Below are positions 10,155 to 18,035 of a stretch of DNA of 64,000 bases, piece by piece; the first letter of the stretch is position 1, and every line of letters starts with the position of its first letter. Below the pieces are notes generated by a model, which saw only the letters and a list, made by a program, of their open reading frames with translations, was not told where the DNA came from and did no database searches. Both the position numbers and the translations under genes were made by a program. The stretch covers positions 11,671 through 75,670 of the forward strand of contig UQHZ01000010.1 of assembly GCA_900541055.1 (NCBI GenBank), in the 5' to 3' direction. The DNA comes from an uncultured Collinsella sp. Its GTDB lineage: Bacteria > Actinomycetota > Coriobacteriia > Coriobacteriales > Coriobacteriaceae.

Positions 10155-10257
10155 GCAACTCCCCTTTTTAATGCAATCCAATGGGGCGACGATAAAGACC
10201 CTTCACCGCCGCCCCCATACAGGTAATCTCAATCTGCCGACACGGCAAAAGCCAATG

Positions 10258-11163
10258 CTATAACTCGCGATGCGAAGCCCCGCAGCGAGCGGACATGTGC
10301 TTGAGTGTCGCCAGGCAGTCAGCCGCCGTCGCCGGCACGCTGTTCTCGACCACGCAGGGAATCTCAGGGCAGGCGGCAGCCGCCCAGGCCACTACGGGCT
10401 CAAAGTCATAGCGGCCCGTCTCGCCCACGCCATGACACACCAGACGTGAACCCGTACCGTCGCACCAACCGGCTTCGTCCTCGTTATCAACGACCTCAAA
10501 ATCCTTGGCGTGCAGCACGCGAATCTTACTGCCGCATAAATAGAGCATGCGCGCGGTGATTTCCTGCGCTTCGTCAACGACGCTGGGGTGCAGCAGCGAC
10601 ACTGGGTCATAGATCACGCCGAGCGACGGGCTCGAGACGCGCTCCAGCACCTCACGGCAGCGATCCGGAGTATTAACCGTCTCGTTCCAACCGGGCTCGA
10701 TCAAAATTTGCCCGCCCACGGCCTCGGCCCGATCGCAGACGCGTGCAAGCCCGTCTGTAAACGCTTCGAGTGCCCCATCGGTCATGCGGTCGTCAGCAAC
10801 GCGGTTCTGCGCATTGGGGCGACCGGTCTCGGTGCCAACCGGGCATCCGCCGAGCATCTGGGCAAAGTTCAGGCATGCCTCGTACTCGGCAATGTTATCC
10901 ATGAGCTGTTGGCGATCGGGCGTCGCCAAATTCTTATAGCAGCCGAGCACGGCGACCGAAACGCCCGCCTCGTCGAGCACCGCACGCAAATGGTCGGCAA
11001 GCTCGCGGGTCAGGCCGCCTCGATCGATCCCCATCGATGCGTAGAGCACCTTGCTCGGCAGCTGAATGCACGAAAAGCCCAGCTCTCCCGCCATGCGGAT
11101 GCGTTCCTCGACGGTCCCCTGCGGAAGGTCGTGCAAACGTACACCCGGAGTAATAGCCCCCAC
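10258..11163 (-). CDS. Sugar phosphate isomerase/epimerase family TIM-barrel protein
   Basis: About 301 residues resembling the xylose-isomerase-like / AP-endonuclease-2 TIM-barrel family. Candidate metal-binding strands are QILIEPGWNETVN, LGVIYDPVSLLHP, IRVLHAKDFEVVD and CVVENSVP. The exact reaction is unknown; the family includes sugar isomerases, epimerases and dehydratases. Start choice: GTG at 11161-11163 sits about 10 nt after AAGGGA. An earlier GTG (11170-11172) overlaps the GH105 stop but is too close to that site. The tight junction with GH105 shows co-transcription and suggests a role with an unsaturated uronate or rhamnose product. Confidence 0.75.
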   Translation of the reverse strand: MGAITPGVRLHDLPQGTVEERIRMAGELGFSCIQLPSKVLYASMGIDRGGLTRELADHLRAVLDEAGVSVAVLGCYKNLATPDRQQLMDNIAEYEACLNFAQMLGGCPVGTETGRPNAQNRVADDRMTDGALEAFTDGLARVCDRAEAVGGQILIEPGWNETVNTPDRCREVLERVSSPSLGVIYDPVSLLHPSVVDEAQEITARMLYLCGSKIRVLHAKDFEVVDNEDEAGWCDGTGSRLVCHGVGETGRYDFEPVVAWAAAACPEIPCVVENSVPATAADCLATLKHMSARCGASHREL

Positions 11164-11164
11164 G

Positions 11165-12403
11165 TTATTCACATCCCTTATGAGCGTTGATGCCCGGGGT
11201 GTATCCGCCAAACGGGTCCTCGATGGAGCACACGCCCGAGGGGGCGAGCGGATCGCGCTTACCGGCCAGCTTGTCGTGATGCATGGTCTCGATATAGGCA
11301 AGCACCAGCGGCGCCACACCCTTTGCATCATTTTTGACCACGGGCTCGCTCATGTAGTAATCAAACGTGCCCTCGCGGTGCGCGGTGTTTCCCAAGCCCG
11401 CAACCAGGCAGATGTTGTCGAGCGCCAGCTGCCCGTCATACTCGGACAGGCAGGTCTCACAGATGCCGTCGAAGGCGCGACGGCCGTACTGGTAGTAACG
11501 CTCGCCCAGCACGCCCAGACGCACGCCCTTCATGATGGCATTGGCAAAAATCGCGCTACCAGACTCCTCCAGGTAGTTGGGGGCGATATTGGGCAGGTTG
11601 ATGACCTGATGCCACATGCCGGTCTTCTCGTCCTGATACGGCAGCATGGCGTCGATCAGGTCGTGGAACATCTTGCGAATCTCGTCCTTCTCGGCTGACA
11701 TCGAAGGCGGCATGAGCTCCCAGGTATCGATGAGTGCCATGGCAAACCAGCCCTCGGCGCGCAGCCAGAAGTTAGCCGAAAGGCCGGTGACCGGGTCGCA
11801 CCAGAACTGTTTGCGGCTCGCGTCGTAAGCGTGATAGTACAGACCGTTGAGGGGGTTGCGCATCAGGTCATGCACAACCTGGAACATATGGAAGCTGTCC
11901 GAGCAGGCACGACGGTTGTGGAAGCTCAGCTCATACTGCATGTAGAACGGCTGCGCCATATACATGCCGTCGAGCCAGATCTGGTTGGGGTAGACGGCCT
12001 TGTGCCAAAACACGCCCTCTTTGGTACGCGGCTGGGTTTCGAGCTGACGATAGATGGTATCCATGGCGGCGCGATACTTGGGCTTGCCCACCAGGTCATA
12101 GAGCTTGTAGAGGGTCTTGCCCGCATTGACGTTATCGAGGTTGTACTCCTGCGGGTTGTAATGCTTGATGGTGCCGTCGTCCTGGACAAAGAAATCGATA
12201 TAGTCGTCGGCAAAGGTCAGGTAGCGCTGCTCACCCGTGATCTCGTACAGTTCGATGAGCGCCTTGATCATGCAGCCGTCGATATAGTTCCAGGTGTTCT
12301 CCTTGCCGGCGCGAATCTTTTCGATATTCCAAGCCGGCGCCTGCGGCGTAGAGGTTTCGATCAACTGCTCGATATAACGGTCCAGGATTTGATTGCAACC
12401 CAT
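11165..12403 (-). CDS. GH105 unsaturated rhamnogalacturonyl hydrolase
   Basis: This 412-residue (alpha/alpha)6-barrel protein matches the YteR/YesR family, which removes the unsaturated galacturonyl residue left by pectate or rhamnogalacturonan lyases. Supporting stretches are NTWNYIDGCMIKALIELY, WLDGMYMAQPFYMQYEL, LRAEGWFAMALIDTWELMP and YLEESGSAIFANAIMKG; the Asp of WLDG corresponds to the catalytic region. No signal peptide is visible, so it is predicted cytoplasmic. ATG 12401-12403 has AGAGGGG 6 nt upstream. It is the first gene after its own promoter carrying two operators (12431-12483). Confidence 0.9.
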   Translation of the reverse strand: MGCNQILDRYIEQLIETSTPQAPAWNIEKIRAGKENTWNYIDGCMIKALIELYEITGEQRYLTFADDYIDFFVQDDGTIKHYNPQEYNLDNVNAGKTLYKLYDLVGKPKYRAAMDTIYRQLETQPRTKEGVFWHKAVYPNQIWLDGMYMAQPFYMQYELSFHNRRACSDSFHMFQVVHDLMRNPLNGLYYHAYDASRKQFWCDPVTGLSANFWLRAEGWFAMALIDTWELMPPSMSAEKDEIRKMFHDLIDAMLPYQDEKTGMWHQVINLPNIAPNYLEESGSAIFANAIMKGVRLGVLGERYYQYGRRAFDGICETCLSEYDGQLALDNICLVAGLGNTAHREGTFDYYMSEPVVKNDAKGVAPLVLAYIETMHHDKLAGKRDPLAPSGVCSIEDPFGGYTPGINAHKGCE

Positions 12404-12430
12404 TGCTGTCCCCTCTGACATAAACGATAG

Positions 12431-12496
12431 GTGAACGTTACCCCTAGTGTAACGCGAACGAGGAATATAGGGTGAACGTTAACCCTATATTCCTCG
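12431..12496. promoter_or_regulatory. GH105 promoter with paired GTGAACGTT operators in an extended palindrome
   Basis: Two operator-like boxes, GTGAACGTTACC (12431-12442) and GTGAACGTTAAC (12472-12483), have centres 41 bp apart. The upstream one is embedded in a 38-nt inverted repeat: arms 12459-12473 and 12482-12496 are perfectly complementary over 15 bp around GAACGTTA. On the minus strand, TTCACC inside this box can serve as -35 with TACACT (spacer 19) as -10, leaving the second box near the transcription start. The layout repeats upstream of the transporter and uxaC. The palindrome could also terminate the SGNH gene. Confidence 0.75.
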
Positions 12497-12510
12497 CGAA
12501 CGGCAGGCTT

Positions 12511-13179
12511 TTAGCGGCAAACGGCGGTGAGACCCGCGGCGATGCGATGCGCCAGGCGCTCATAGCCGGCAGGACTGTAATGCAGACCGTCCGGCATATA
12601 GAGCTCGCGGTGCTCCGGCAAAAACGGGCTGATACCGCTTTGCGCATACAGGTCAATCACCGGCACGGAGTAGCGGTCGCAAACCTCGAGCATCGCTCGC
12701 ACGTAGGCGACCTGCGTCAACCCCAGGTGGTTGAGCTCGTCGCTTGCCGGGATATCCTTCTCGTGCTTGCCGCTCGTCTTGCACGGCGTCATAAACACAA
12801 GCTTTGCCTGGGGCGAGCGCGCCGTGATGGTACGGATCAGGTAATCGAGGGCGCCATAGAACTCATGTACGTCCGTGCTGCCGAGCTCTCCAAGCGGCAC
12901 GTTGCGGCTAAAGTCGTTGACGCCGCCAAAGACGATGTAGATATCGGCCGCATCGTCGATACCGTCAAGGCGCTCGACAAACGAATCGGTACGGTCGGCC
13001 TTGATGGCGATACGCGAACCCTTGATGCCAAAGTTCTCGACGACCGCGCCTCCCAGCAACGCGCCCAGATGCGAAGTCCAAGAGATGTCGTTGCCGCCTG
13101 CGCCGCATCCGTTATCGCCCCATGTGGTCGAATCGCCAAAGCAGCAAATGGTCGATTCACTCAAACTCTTCGTTTCCAT
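12511..13179 (-). CDS. SGNH/GDSL-family hydrolase, probable carbohydrate acetylesterase
   Basis: A 222-residue single-domain protein with the SGNH blocks: CFGDSTTWGDNGCG (block I, nucleophile Ser), GIKGSRI (block II Gly), IVFGGVNDFSRN (block III Asn) and DGLHYSPAGYERLA (block V Asp and His). No signal peptide. In a pectin cluster the likely job is removing acetyl groups from rhamnogalacturonan or galacturonan oligomers, but the substrate is inferred. ATG 13177-13179 follows GAGGAGA by 6 nt. It is the last gene of the esterase run, 69 nt after the CE8 fusion gene. Confidence 0.85.
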   Translation of the reverse strand: METKSLSESTICCFGDSTTWGDNGCGAGGNDISWTSHLGALLGGAVVENFGIKGSRIAIKADRTDSFVERLDGIDDAADIYIVFGGVNDFSRNVPLGELGSTDVHEFYGALDYLIRTITARSPQAKLVFMTPCKTSGKHEKDIPASDELNHLGLTQVAYVRAMLEVCDRYSVPVIDLYAQSGISPFLPEHRELYMPDGLHYSPAGYERLAHRIAAGLTAVCR

Positions 13180-13248
13180 AATCTTCTCCTCATCCGCCCA
13201 TCGGCGGTCATACAGGAACGTACCGTTTATTCGCAGCATGCCGAGGGG

Positions 13249-15414
13249 CTATGCACGGGCGCATTCCGCAACGTGCGAATCGAGCCATTCGATATCCTCG
13301 GCAAGATGTGCCACGCCCAGATGGTGTTCACCCGGACACACCTCGTGCCGCAGGCCATCTCTGCGGCTCAGCAACTTGTAGGCATCGCGCACGATCTCGA
13401 GCTGCTCGTCAACATTTTTCAGCCCGCGCGAACCGTTCAGATGATCCTCTTCGCAGCTTTGCACCAGCAGCGGATGCGGCGCGATGAGCGAGGCAATATC
13501 GCCCATGTCGAGTAAGCGCCAAAGTCCGGGTGTGTAGTTGCAGCTGCAATTGCCATTGAGATGCAGCAGCGAATCGTCGACACCGTACAGATAGCCCGAG
13601 ACAAACGCCTTGCGCACACGCGGGTCGAGTGCGGCCAGGTACAACGTCATGTAGCCGCCACCCGAAAAACCAAAGCAACCCAGGTCATCCATGGCAATGT
13701 CGCCGCGCGCCTCCAAGTAATCGATCAAGCGCATGTTGTCCCAGACGTTGAGGCCCGCAACCGTAAGACCCAGCGGCTCGGCCATACGTGCTTGATTCAG
13801 ACACGTACCGCGCAGGTAGCTGTTCTCGTCATCGCCCTGGCCCTTCCAGTCACGACGGTATCCCCAACCGCGTGCGTCGGGGCAGACGGTCACGTAACCC
13901 ATACGCGCCAAACGCAGACCGTAGTCGTAATTGAACTTACGCACGGCATCATCGACCGCCGGCACGCCCGCAACACCGGCTACGCTTGCAGCACCCGCTC
14001 CCTGATGGCCATGCGGGCAGATATAGCAACACTTGCGGCCGCACGCATCGAGCTTAGGCGACTGCGGCTCGAGCAGGTAGAACGGCATCCAAACGTCGCG
14101 CTCCACCTGCAGCATCGCATGGGTGCGCACGATGCCGCCGGCAACCCGCACGCGGCTGAGCTCACGAATCTCAATCGGGACGCGGTCCATAAGCGAAAGG
14201 CCCAAAACATCGTACAGACGAGTCCTGGTCGCAATCTTCCACGCCTCAAAATCTGCAGGAGTCTTGCCCGTAAAAGCAGCCGAACGTCCCTCGCGCTTCA
14301 GCCGGGCACGCAGCGCAGGCTCGTCTTCGCAGTACGTCTCGATGTGCACGGTGCGGCCATTGGCAGATAGCCCAGCCGTCTCAACCGCATCACCGTCGCC
14401 GCCCTCGGGATCCCAGCCATCCCCACCGGCAAGCACCTGCTCGCGAGCGTACCCGACGGCAGCCATCACATCGAGTTTATTTGCCCACGGCACCCAGTCG
14501 GTAGTATCACCCGCCGGCCCATGCAGGATTGCGCCAGCATACTGCGCGCAGCTGTGCGCCGCCGGCTTATTCCAATCCCACCAGCCTTCGCGCTTGATAT
14601 GTCGCCCCAGCCAGCAATCGATCAGCGCAGTTTGCGCCCATTCGCGCCAAGGACGGCCCAGGTAGACCGAATCCGGCGCCACGCCATCCGGAGCTGTAAA
14701 CGAACAACCATGAAACACAAATCCGTACGGCTCGCCTTTAGGCGTGGAGGCTGCCGTTACATACCCGTTGACATCCATATCGCGGTTGAGCGAGCGAATC
14801 TCGCACCCCTCAAAGTAGGCACGCGCGCCGCCAAAGATAAAGTCGACATCGCCCTCGATCCGGCAACGTCGGAAATATTGGCGCCCCACCCGGCGCGGCG
14901 CATACTGTTTGGGTCCTATGAACCCGCCCGGTTTGACCTCATGCGGCGGCAGCGGACCCAAAAACAGTGTGTCCTGGTGCCCCTTAATGCAGCAGGCATC
15001 GACAACCAGACGGTCGCCATCGGCATACAGGGCAATCGCCTGACCGACCTCGCGCCCATCGCCGGCATCATTTACGATCGTTAGGTTCTCGAGCCGCACG
15101 TCGTCGGCATCGACCAAAACGGTATAGGTCCTAAACGTGCCGAGCGTGCCGTCCGCGCCCGAGCCGTCCTCCGAAGGCGTCTTGGCACCCAGGCCGCCCA
15201 TGATACGCACGCTATCGGCCGTCTCTCCCTCAATCGTCACATGCGGGCGACGAATCTCGACCCGCTCGCGGTACTCACCCGGCTCGACGCGAATCATCAC
15301 CGGTTGCTCGGCATCCGGATAGAGCTGATCGGCTGCCGCCAAGGCATCGGAAATCGTTGGATACGCTCCTGCCGCAGCCCTCGAAACGCGCAGCGTATAG
15401 ATACTTTCGCTCAT
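13249..15414 (-). CDS. Two-domain pectin esterase: CE8 pectin methylesterase fused to an alpha/beta-hydrolase esterase
   Basis: A 721-residue protein with two catalytic modules. Residues about 1-320 are a CE8 right-handed beta-helix with its signature elements GHQDTLFLG, VDFIFGGARAYFEGCEI and YLGRPWREWA, including the two catalytic aspartates and the Arg. Residues about 350-721 form an alpha/beta hydrolase with nucleophile motif GCFGFSGGGYMTLYLA and a late CPGEHHLGVAHLAEDI that supplies His; it resembles large acetylesterases of the Abhydrolase_7 type. No signal peptide is visible, unusual for CE8. ATG overlaps the upstream esterase stop as ATGA, so the two are coupled. The second domain's substrate is inferred. 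Confidence 0.88.
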   Translation of the reverse strand: MSESIYTLRVSRAAAGAYPTISDALAAADQLYPDAEQPVMIRVEPGEYRERVEIRRPHVTIEGETADSVRIMGGLGAKTPSEDGSGADGTLGTFRTYTVLVDADDVRLENLTIVNDAGDGREVGQAIALYADGDRLVVDACCIKGHQDTLFLGPLPPHEVKPGGFIGPKQYAPRRVGRQYFRRCRIEGDVDFIFGGARAYFEGCEIRSLNRDMDVNGYVTAASTPKGEPYGFVFHGCSFTAPDGVAPDSVYLGRPWREWAQTALIDCWLGRHIKREGWWDWNKPAAHSCAQYAGAILHGPAGDTTDWVPWANKLDVMAAVGYAREQVLAGGDGWDPEGGDGDAVETAGLSANGRTVHIETYCEDEPALRARLKREGRSAAFTGKTPADFEAWKIATRTRLYDVLGLSLMDRVPIEIRELSRVRVAGGIVRTHAMLQVERDVWMPFYLLEPQSPKLDACGRKCCYICPHGHQGAGAASVAGVAGVPAVDDAVRKFNYDYGLRLARMGYVTVCPDARGWGYRRDWKGQGDDENSYLRGTCLNQARMAEPLGLTVAGLNVWDNMRLIDYLEARGDIAMDDLGCFGFSGGGYMTLYLAALDPRVRKAFVSGYLYGVDDSLLHLNGNCSCNYTPGLWRLLDMGDIASLIAPHPLLVQSCEEDHLNGSRGLKNVDEQLEIVRDAYKLLSRRDGLRHEVCPGEHHLGVAHLAEDIEWLDSHVAECARA

Positions 15415-16220
15415 CGTCCATCACGCTCCCATGCAACGAACTGTTCAGGCCAGCCCTGAACCTGTGGCTGAATATGCTCGGCGCAGCCCTTAAATGCCGT
15501 TTGGTCCGTGGCGAGCGATGCCCCATGCTTTCCATGCGAAAAGACATGTAGGCTAAAGCCAATCCCGTGGTCGGCAAGAGCCTGCGCAAGAAGGAGGCTA
15601 TTTTGAACTGGTACCGATGCATCCTCGGCGGTATGCCACAAGAACGTACGGGGGAAGCCATCGCCCACCATATTCTCGATCGACAACTTTTGAGCTAAAG
15701 CGCCATCGGCACCCGTTAGGTGTTCAAACGAACCACGATGAGCATAGGCCCCCGAGCTTACGACCGGATAGCCCAAGCAAAGTGTGTCAGGCCGAATCGA
15801 CTCAGGCGATGCCGAAATCGACTCTGCAAGCCAGGGTTGGTCCCAAAGCGCCCCGAGCAAGCCAACTAGATGCCCACCGGCCGAAAAACCCATGACCGTA
15901 ATCCGATCAGGATCGACACAGTACTCTGCCGCATGGCTTCGGACGGTATCGACCGCCCGCGCGAGTTCTTGCAATGCCAGCGGATAGACAGCCGGAGCAA
16001 CCGAATAGTTCAGTACAAACGCTTGGTAGCCCATCGCCAACAAACGGAGCGCTACCGGCTCGCCTTCGCGCGGCGAAACGTGATCGTAGCCGCCTCCTGG
16101 CACGACCACAACTGCAGGCAGCGGTTTTAAAGCATAAGCATCTTCGGTCGGGGCAAAAACATAAGACGTAATCGTGGCAGACGAGCCATCGACCCCGACA
16201 GGAATCGTTTTATTGAGCAT
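15411..16220 (-). CDS. Alpha/beta hydrolase, acetyl-esterase-like
   Basis: A 269-residue esterase/lipase of the BD-FAE/Aes type: oxyanion-hole motif VVVVPGGGYDHVSPREGEPVA, nucleophile elbow ITVMGFSAGGHLVGLL, and a late HVFSHGKHGASLA providing the catalytic His; FLWHTAEDASVPV carries the Asp. Such enzymes deacetylate xylan or pectin oligosaccharides. No signal peptide. ATG 16218-16220 has GAAAGGGA 5 nt upstream. It is the first gene of an esterase run with the CE8 fusion (4-nt overlap) and the SGNH hydrolase. A 12-bp hairpin separates it from GH28. Confidence 0.85.
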   Translation of the reverse strand: MLNKTIPVGVDGSSATITSYVFAPTEDAYALKPLPAVVVVPGGGYDHVSPREGEPVALRLLAMGYQAFVLNYSVAPAVYPLALQELARAVDTVRSHAAEYCVDPDRITVMGFSAGGHLVGLLGALWDQPWLAESISASPESIRPDTLCLGYPVVSSGAYAHRGSFEHLTGADGALAQKLSIENMVGDGFPRTFLWHTAEDASVPVQNSLLLAQALADHGIGFSLHVFSHGKHGASLATDQTAFKGCAEHIQPQVQGWPEQFVAWERDGR

Positions 16221-16272
16221 GTATTCCCTTTCACCATGATGCGTAGCGCAGCGCACACGGCCGTATCGCACA

Positions 16273-16309
16273 AGGGCTGCATTGCCGATTTATCCGACAA
16301 TGCAGCCCT
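16273..16309 (-). terminator. Hairpin after GH28, possible terminator or attenuator
   Basis: AGGGCTGCATTG (16273-16284) and its exact complement (16298-16309) form a 12-bp stem with a 13-nt loop just after the GH28 stop. The T tract after it on the minus strand is weak (TTGTGCG), so part of the transcription may read through into the esterase genes. Confidence 0.6.
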
Positions 16310-16324
16310 GGTCATCAACCCGAG

Positions 16325-17920
16325 TTAGGAACGGACAACCTTGTCGACGTTCTGGAGCTGCAGTTCCTCGCCGTCCTGGCCCTCGATCACCACATTTTGC
16401 AGATCGAGTACCTTGACGTTTTGCGCAATGATGCCCTGACACACCATGGGCTCAACGCCGCAGGCCATGGCCGGGACAAAGGGCTCGGCATCCGGCGCGA
16501 AGGTCACGTGGACATCCTGGAACGTCAGGCGCGTTACTTTACTCTCGGGCAGGCCCGTGATGTAGGCAGCGGCCGCGTGGCAGTTAGTGGCCTCGATATC
16601 GCAAAACGTCGTGGCACCAAAGCCGGGCGTGCGGTCGTCGACAGGCAGCGTCTCGCGAGACTGCACGTAATCGGTCTTGCCGTCCTTGTCGCAGAAGTAG
16701 AAGGAGTTGACCACGAAGGGCGTGAGCACCTCATCCATGCGAATGTGCTCAAAGGTAATGCCCTCGTTGACGGCATCCTTGCCGCGCCCGCGGCGGGTCT
16801 TGACGCGCAGGCCGCGGTCGGTGCGCTCAAAGAGGCACTTGCTCACGGTAAGGTCCTTGATGCCGCCGGCAGCCTCTGAACCCAGGACCACGGCGCCGTG
16901 ACCATCGTGCATGTAGCAGTGAGAGATCAGCACGTCGTGCGTGGCGGGACGAAGCTCGGGCTCAATGCCCAGCTTGCCGCTCTTGATGGCGATGCAGTCG
17001 TCGCCCACCGAGAACTGACAGCCAAGGATGCGGACAAAGCCGCAGCTCTCGGGATCGAAACCGTCGGTGTTGTGGGAGTTCTTGGGGCCCTCGATGGACA
17101 GGCAGAGCGCATCGACGTGCTCGCACAGGATGGGGTGGATGTTCCACGCCGGGCTGTTGCGGACGGTGAAGCCGGCCAAGCTCACGTTTTGGCACTCGGA
17201 CAGGAAAATCATGCGCGGGCGGGCGACCTCGCGGCCCTCCTCCGGGCGAAAGATGTTCTTAAAGTCCTTGTTCCACCAGTTGTCCTCGGCAAAATCGGTC
17301 TGACCGTCGATGGCACCACGACCATAGATGCACACGTCGTGCACGCTCAGACCCATAAAGGTAGAGCAGTAGGTCGAGAAACTCTCGCCCTCCCAGCGGC
17401 CCAGGGGCAGCATATCGGTGCCGGCATGCCCGGCGCCCTCGTCGCCTGTGACCGTGCCCGGAATGTAGGCAAGCGCCGCGCGATCGTGACGGGCCAACAG
17501 CACCGCTCCCTCGGCGAGCTCGATGTTGATATTGCTCTTAAGGAAGAGGGACTTGATGCGATAACTACCGGCGGGGATCAGCACGCGCCCGCCCTTGGGG
17601 CAGGCCATGATGGCAGCCTGGATGTTGGTGGTGTCGTCGTGCTCGGCATCGCCCTTGGCGCCACAGTCGCGAACGTTGATGGTAAAGGGCTCAGCCGGCG
17701 TGGTGACACCTACGCTCAGCTCACGCTCGCCACAAACAAAACGAACCAGGTTGCGCTTGCCGGGGATCAGGCCGTCGACATAGGTCTCGACCGTATTCGT
17801 GGTACCGGCGGGCTCGTCGTTGACAAAGATCTCCCACGTATCGGCACAGGTAAAGTAGCCGCCGTCGTCAAGCTCGATCACGGCCGCGCGGGCGTTGCGC
17901 CAGATAACGTTCGTCTCCAT
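16325..17920 (-). CDS. GH28 polygalacturonase, probable exo-acting, cytoplasmic
   Basis: A 531-residue protein with an N-terminal fibronectin-III-like domain (about residues 8-80) and a GH28 beta-helix. All catalytic signatures are present: NTDGFDPESC, VGDDCIAIKSG (the DD pair), DGHGAVVLGSE and GLRVKTRRGRG. The FN3-plus-GH28 layout is typical of exo-polygalacturonases that release galacturonate from oligogalacturonides. No signal peptide, which fits an intracellular oligomer-processing role. ATG 17918-17920 follows GAGGGAG by 6 nt. It lies directly after the transporter's terminator. No GTGAACGTTCAC box was seen immediately upstream. Confidence 0.92.
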   Translation of the reverse strand: METNVIWRNARAAVIELDDGGYFTCADTWEIFVNDEPAGTTNTVETYVDGLIPGKRNLVRFVCGERELSVGVTTPAEPFTINVRDCGAKGDAEHDDTTNIQAAIMACPKGGRVLIPAGSYRIKSLFLKSNINIELAEGAVLLARHDRAALAYIPGTVTGDEGAGHAGTDMLPLGRWEGESFSTYCSTFMGLSVHDVCIYGRGAIDGQTDFAEDNWWNKDFKNIFRPEEGREVARPRMIFLSECQNVSLAGFTVRNSPAWNIHPILCEHVDALCLSIEGPKNSHNTDGFDPESCGFVRILGCQFSVGDDCIAIKSGKLGIEPELRPATHDVLISHCYMHDGHGAVVLGSEAAGGIKDLTVSKCLFERTDRGLRVKTRRGRGKDAVNEGITFEHIRMDEVLTPFVVNSFYFCDKDGKTDYVQSRETLPVDDRTPGFGATTFCDIEATNCHAAAAYITGLPESKVTRLTFQDVHVTFAPDAEPFVPAMACGVEPMVCQGIIAQNVKVLDLQNVVIEGQDGEELQLQNVDKVVRS

Positions 17921-17967
17921 GGATTTCTCCCTCAAAAAGATGCTCTAAAGGCAAATTGTACGCTGTT

Positions 17968-18011
17968 AAAAAAGGGCCGTGCCTGCCGGCGGAATTCCGG
18001 TGGCACGGCCC
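17968..18011 (-). terminator. Rho-independent terminator of the GPH transporter gene
   Basis: GGGCCGTGCC (17974-17983) pairs perfectly with GGCACGGCCC (18002-18011). Read on the minus strand the hairpin is followed by TTTTTT (17968-17973). It lies 24 nt beyond the transporter stop. Confidence 0.9.
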
Positions 18012-18035
18012 TGTGATTTGGACGATATGTCGGCC

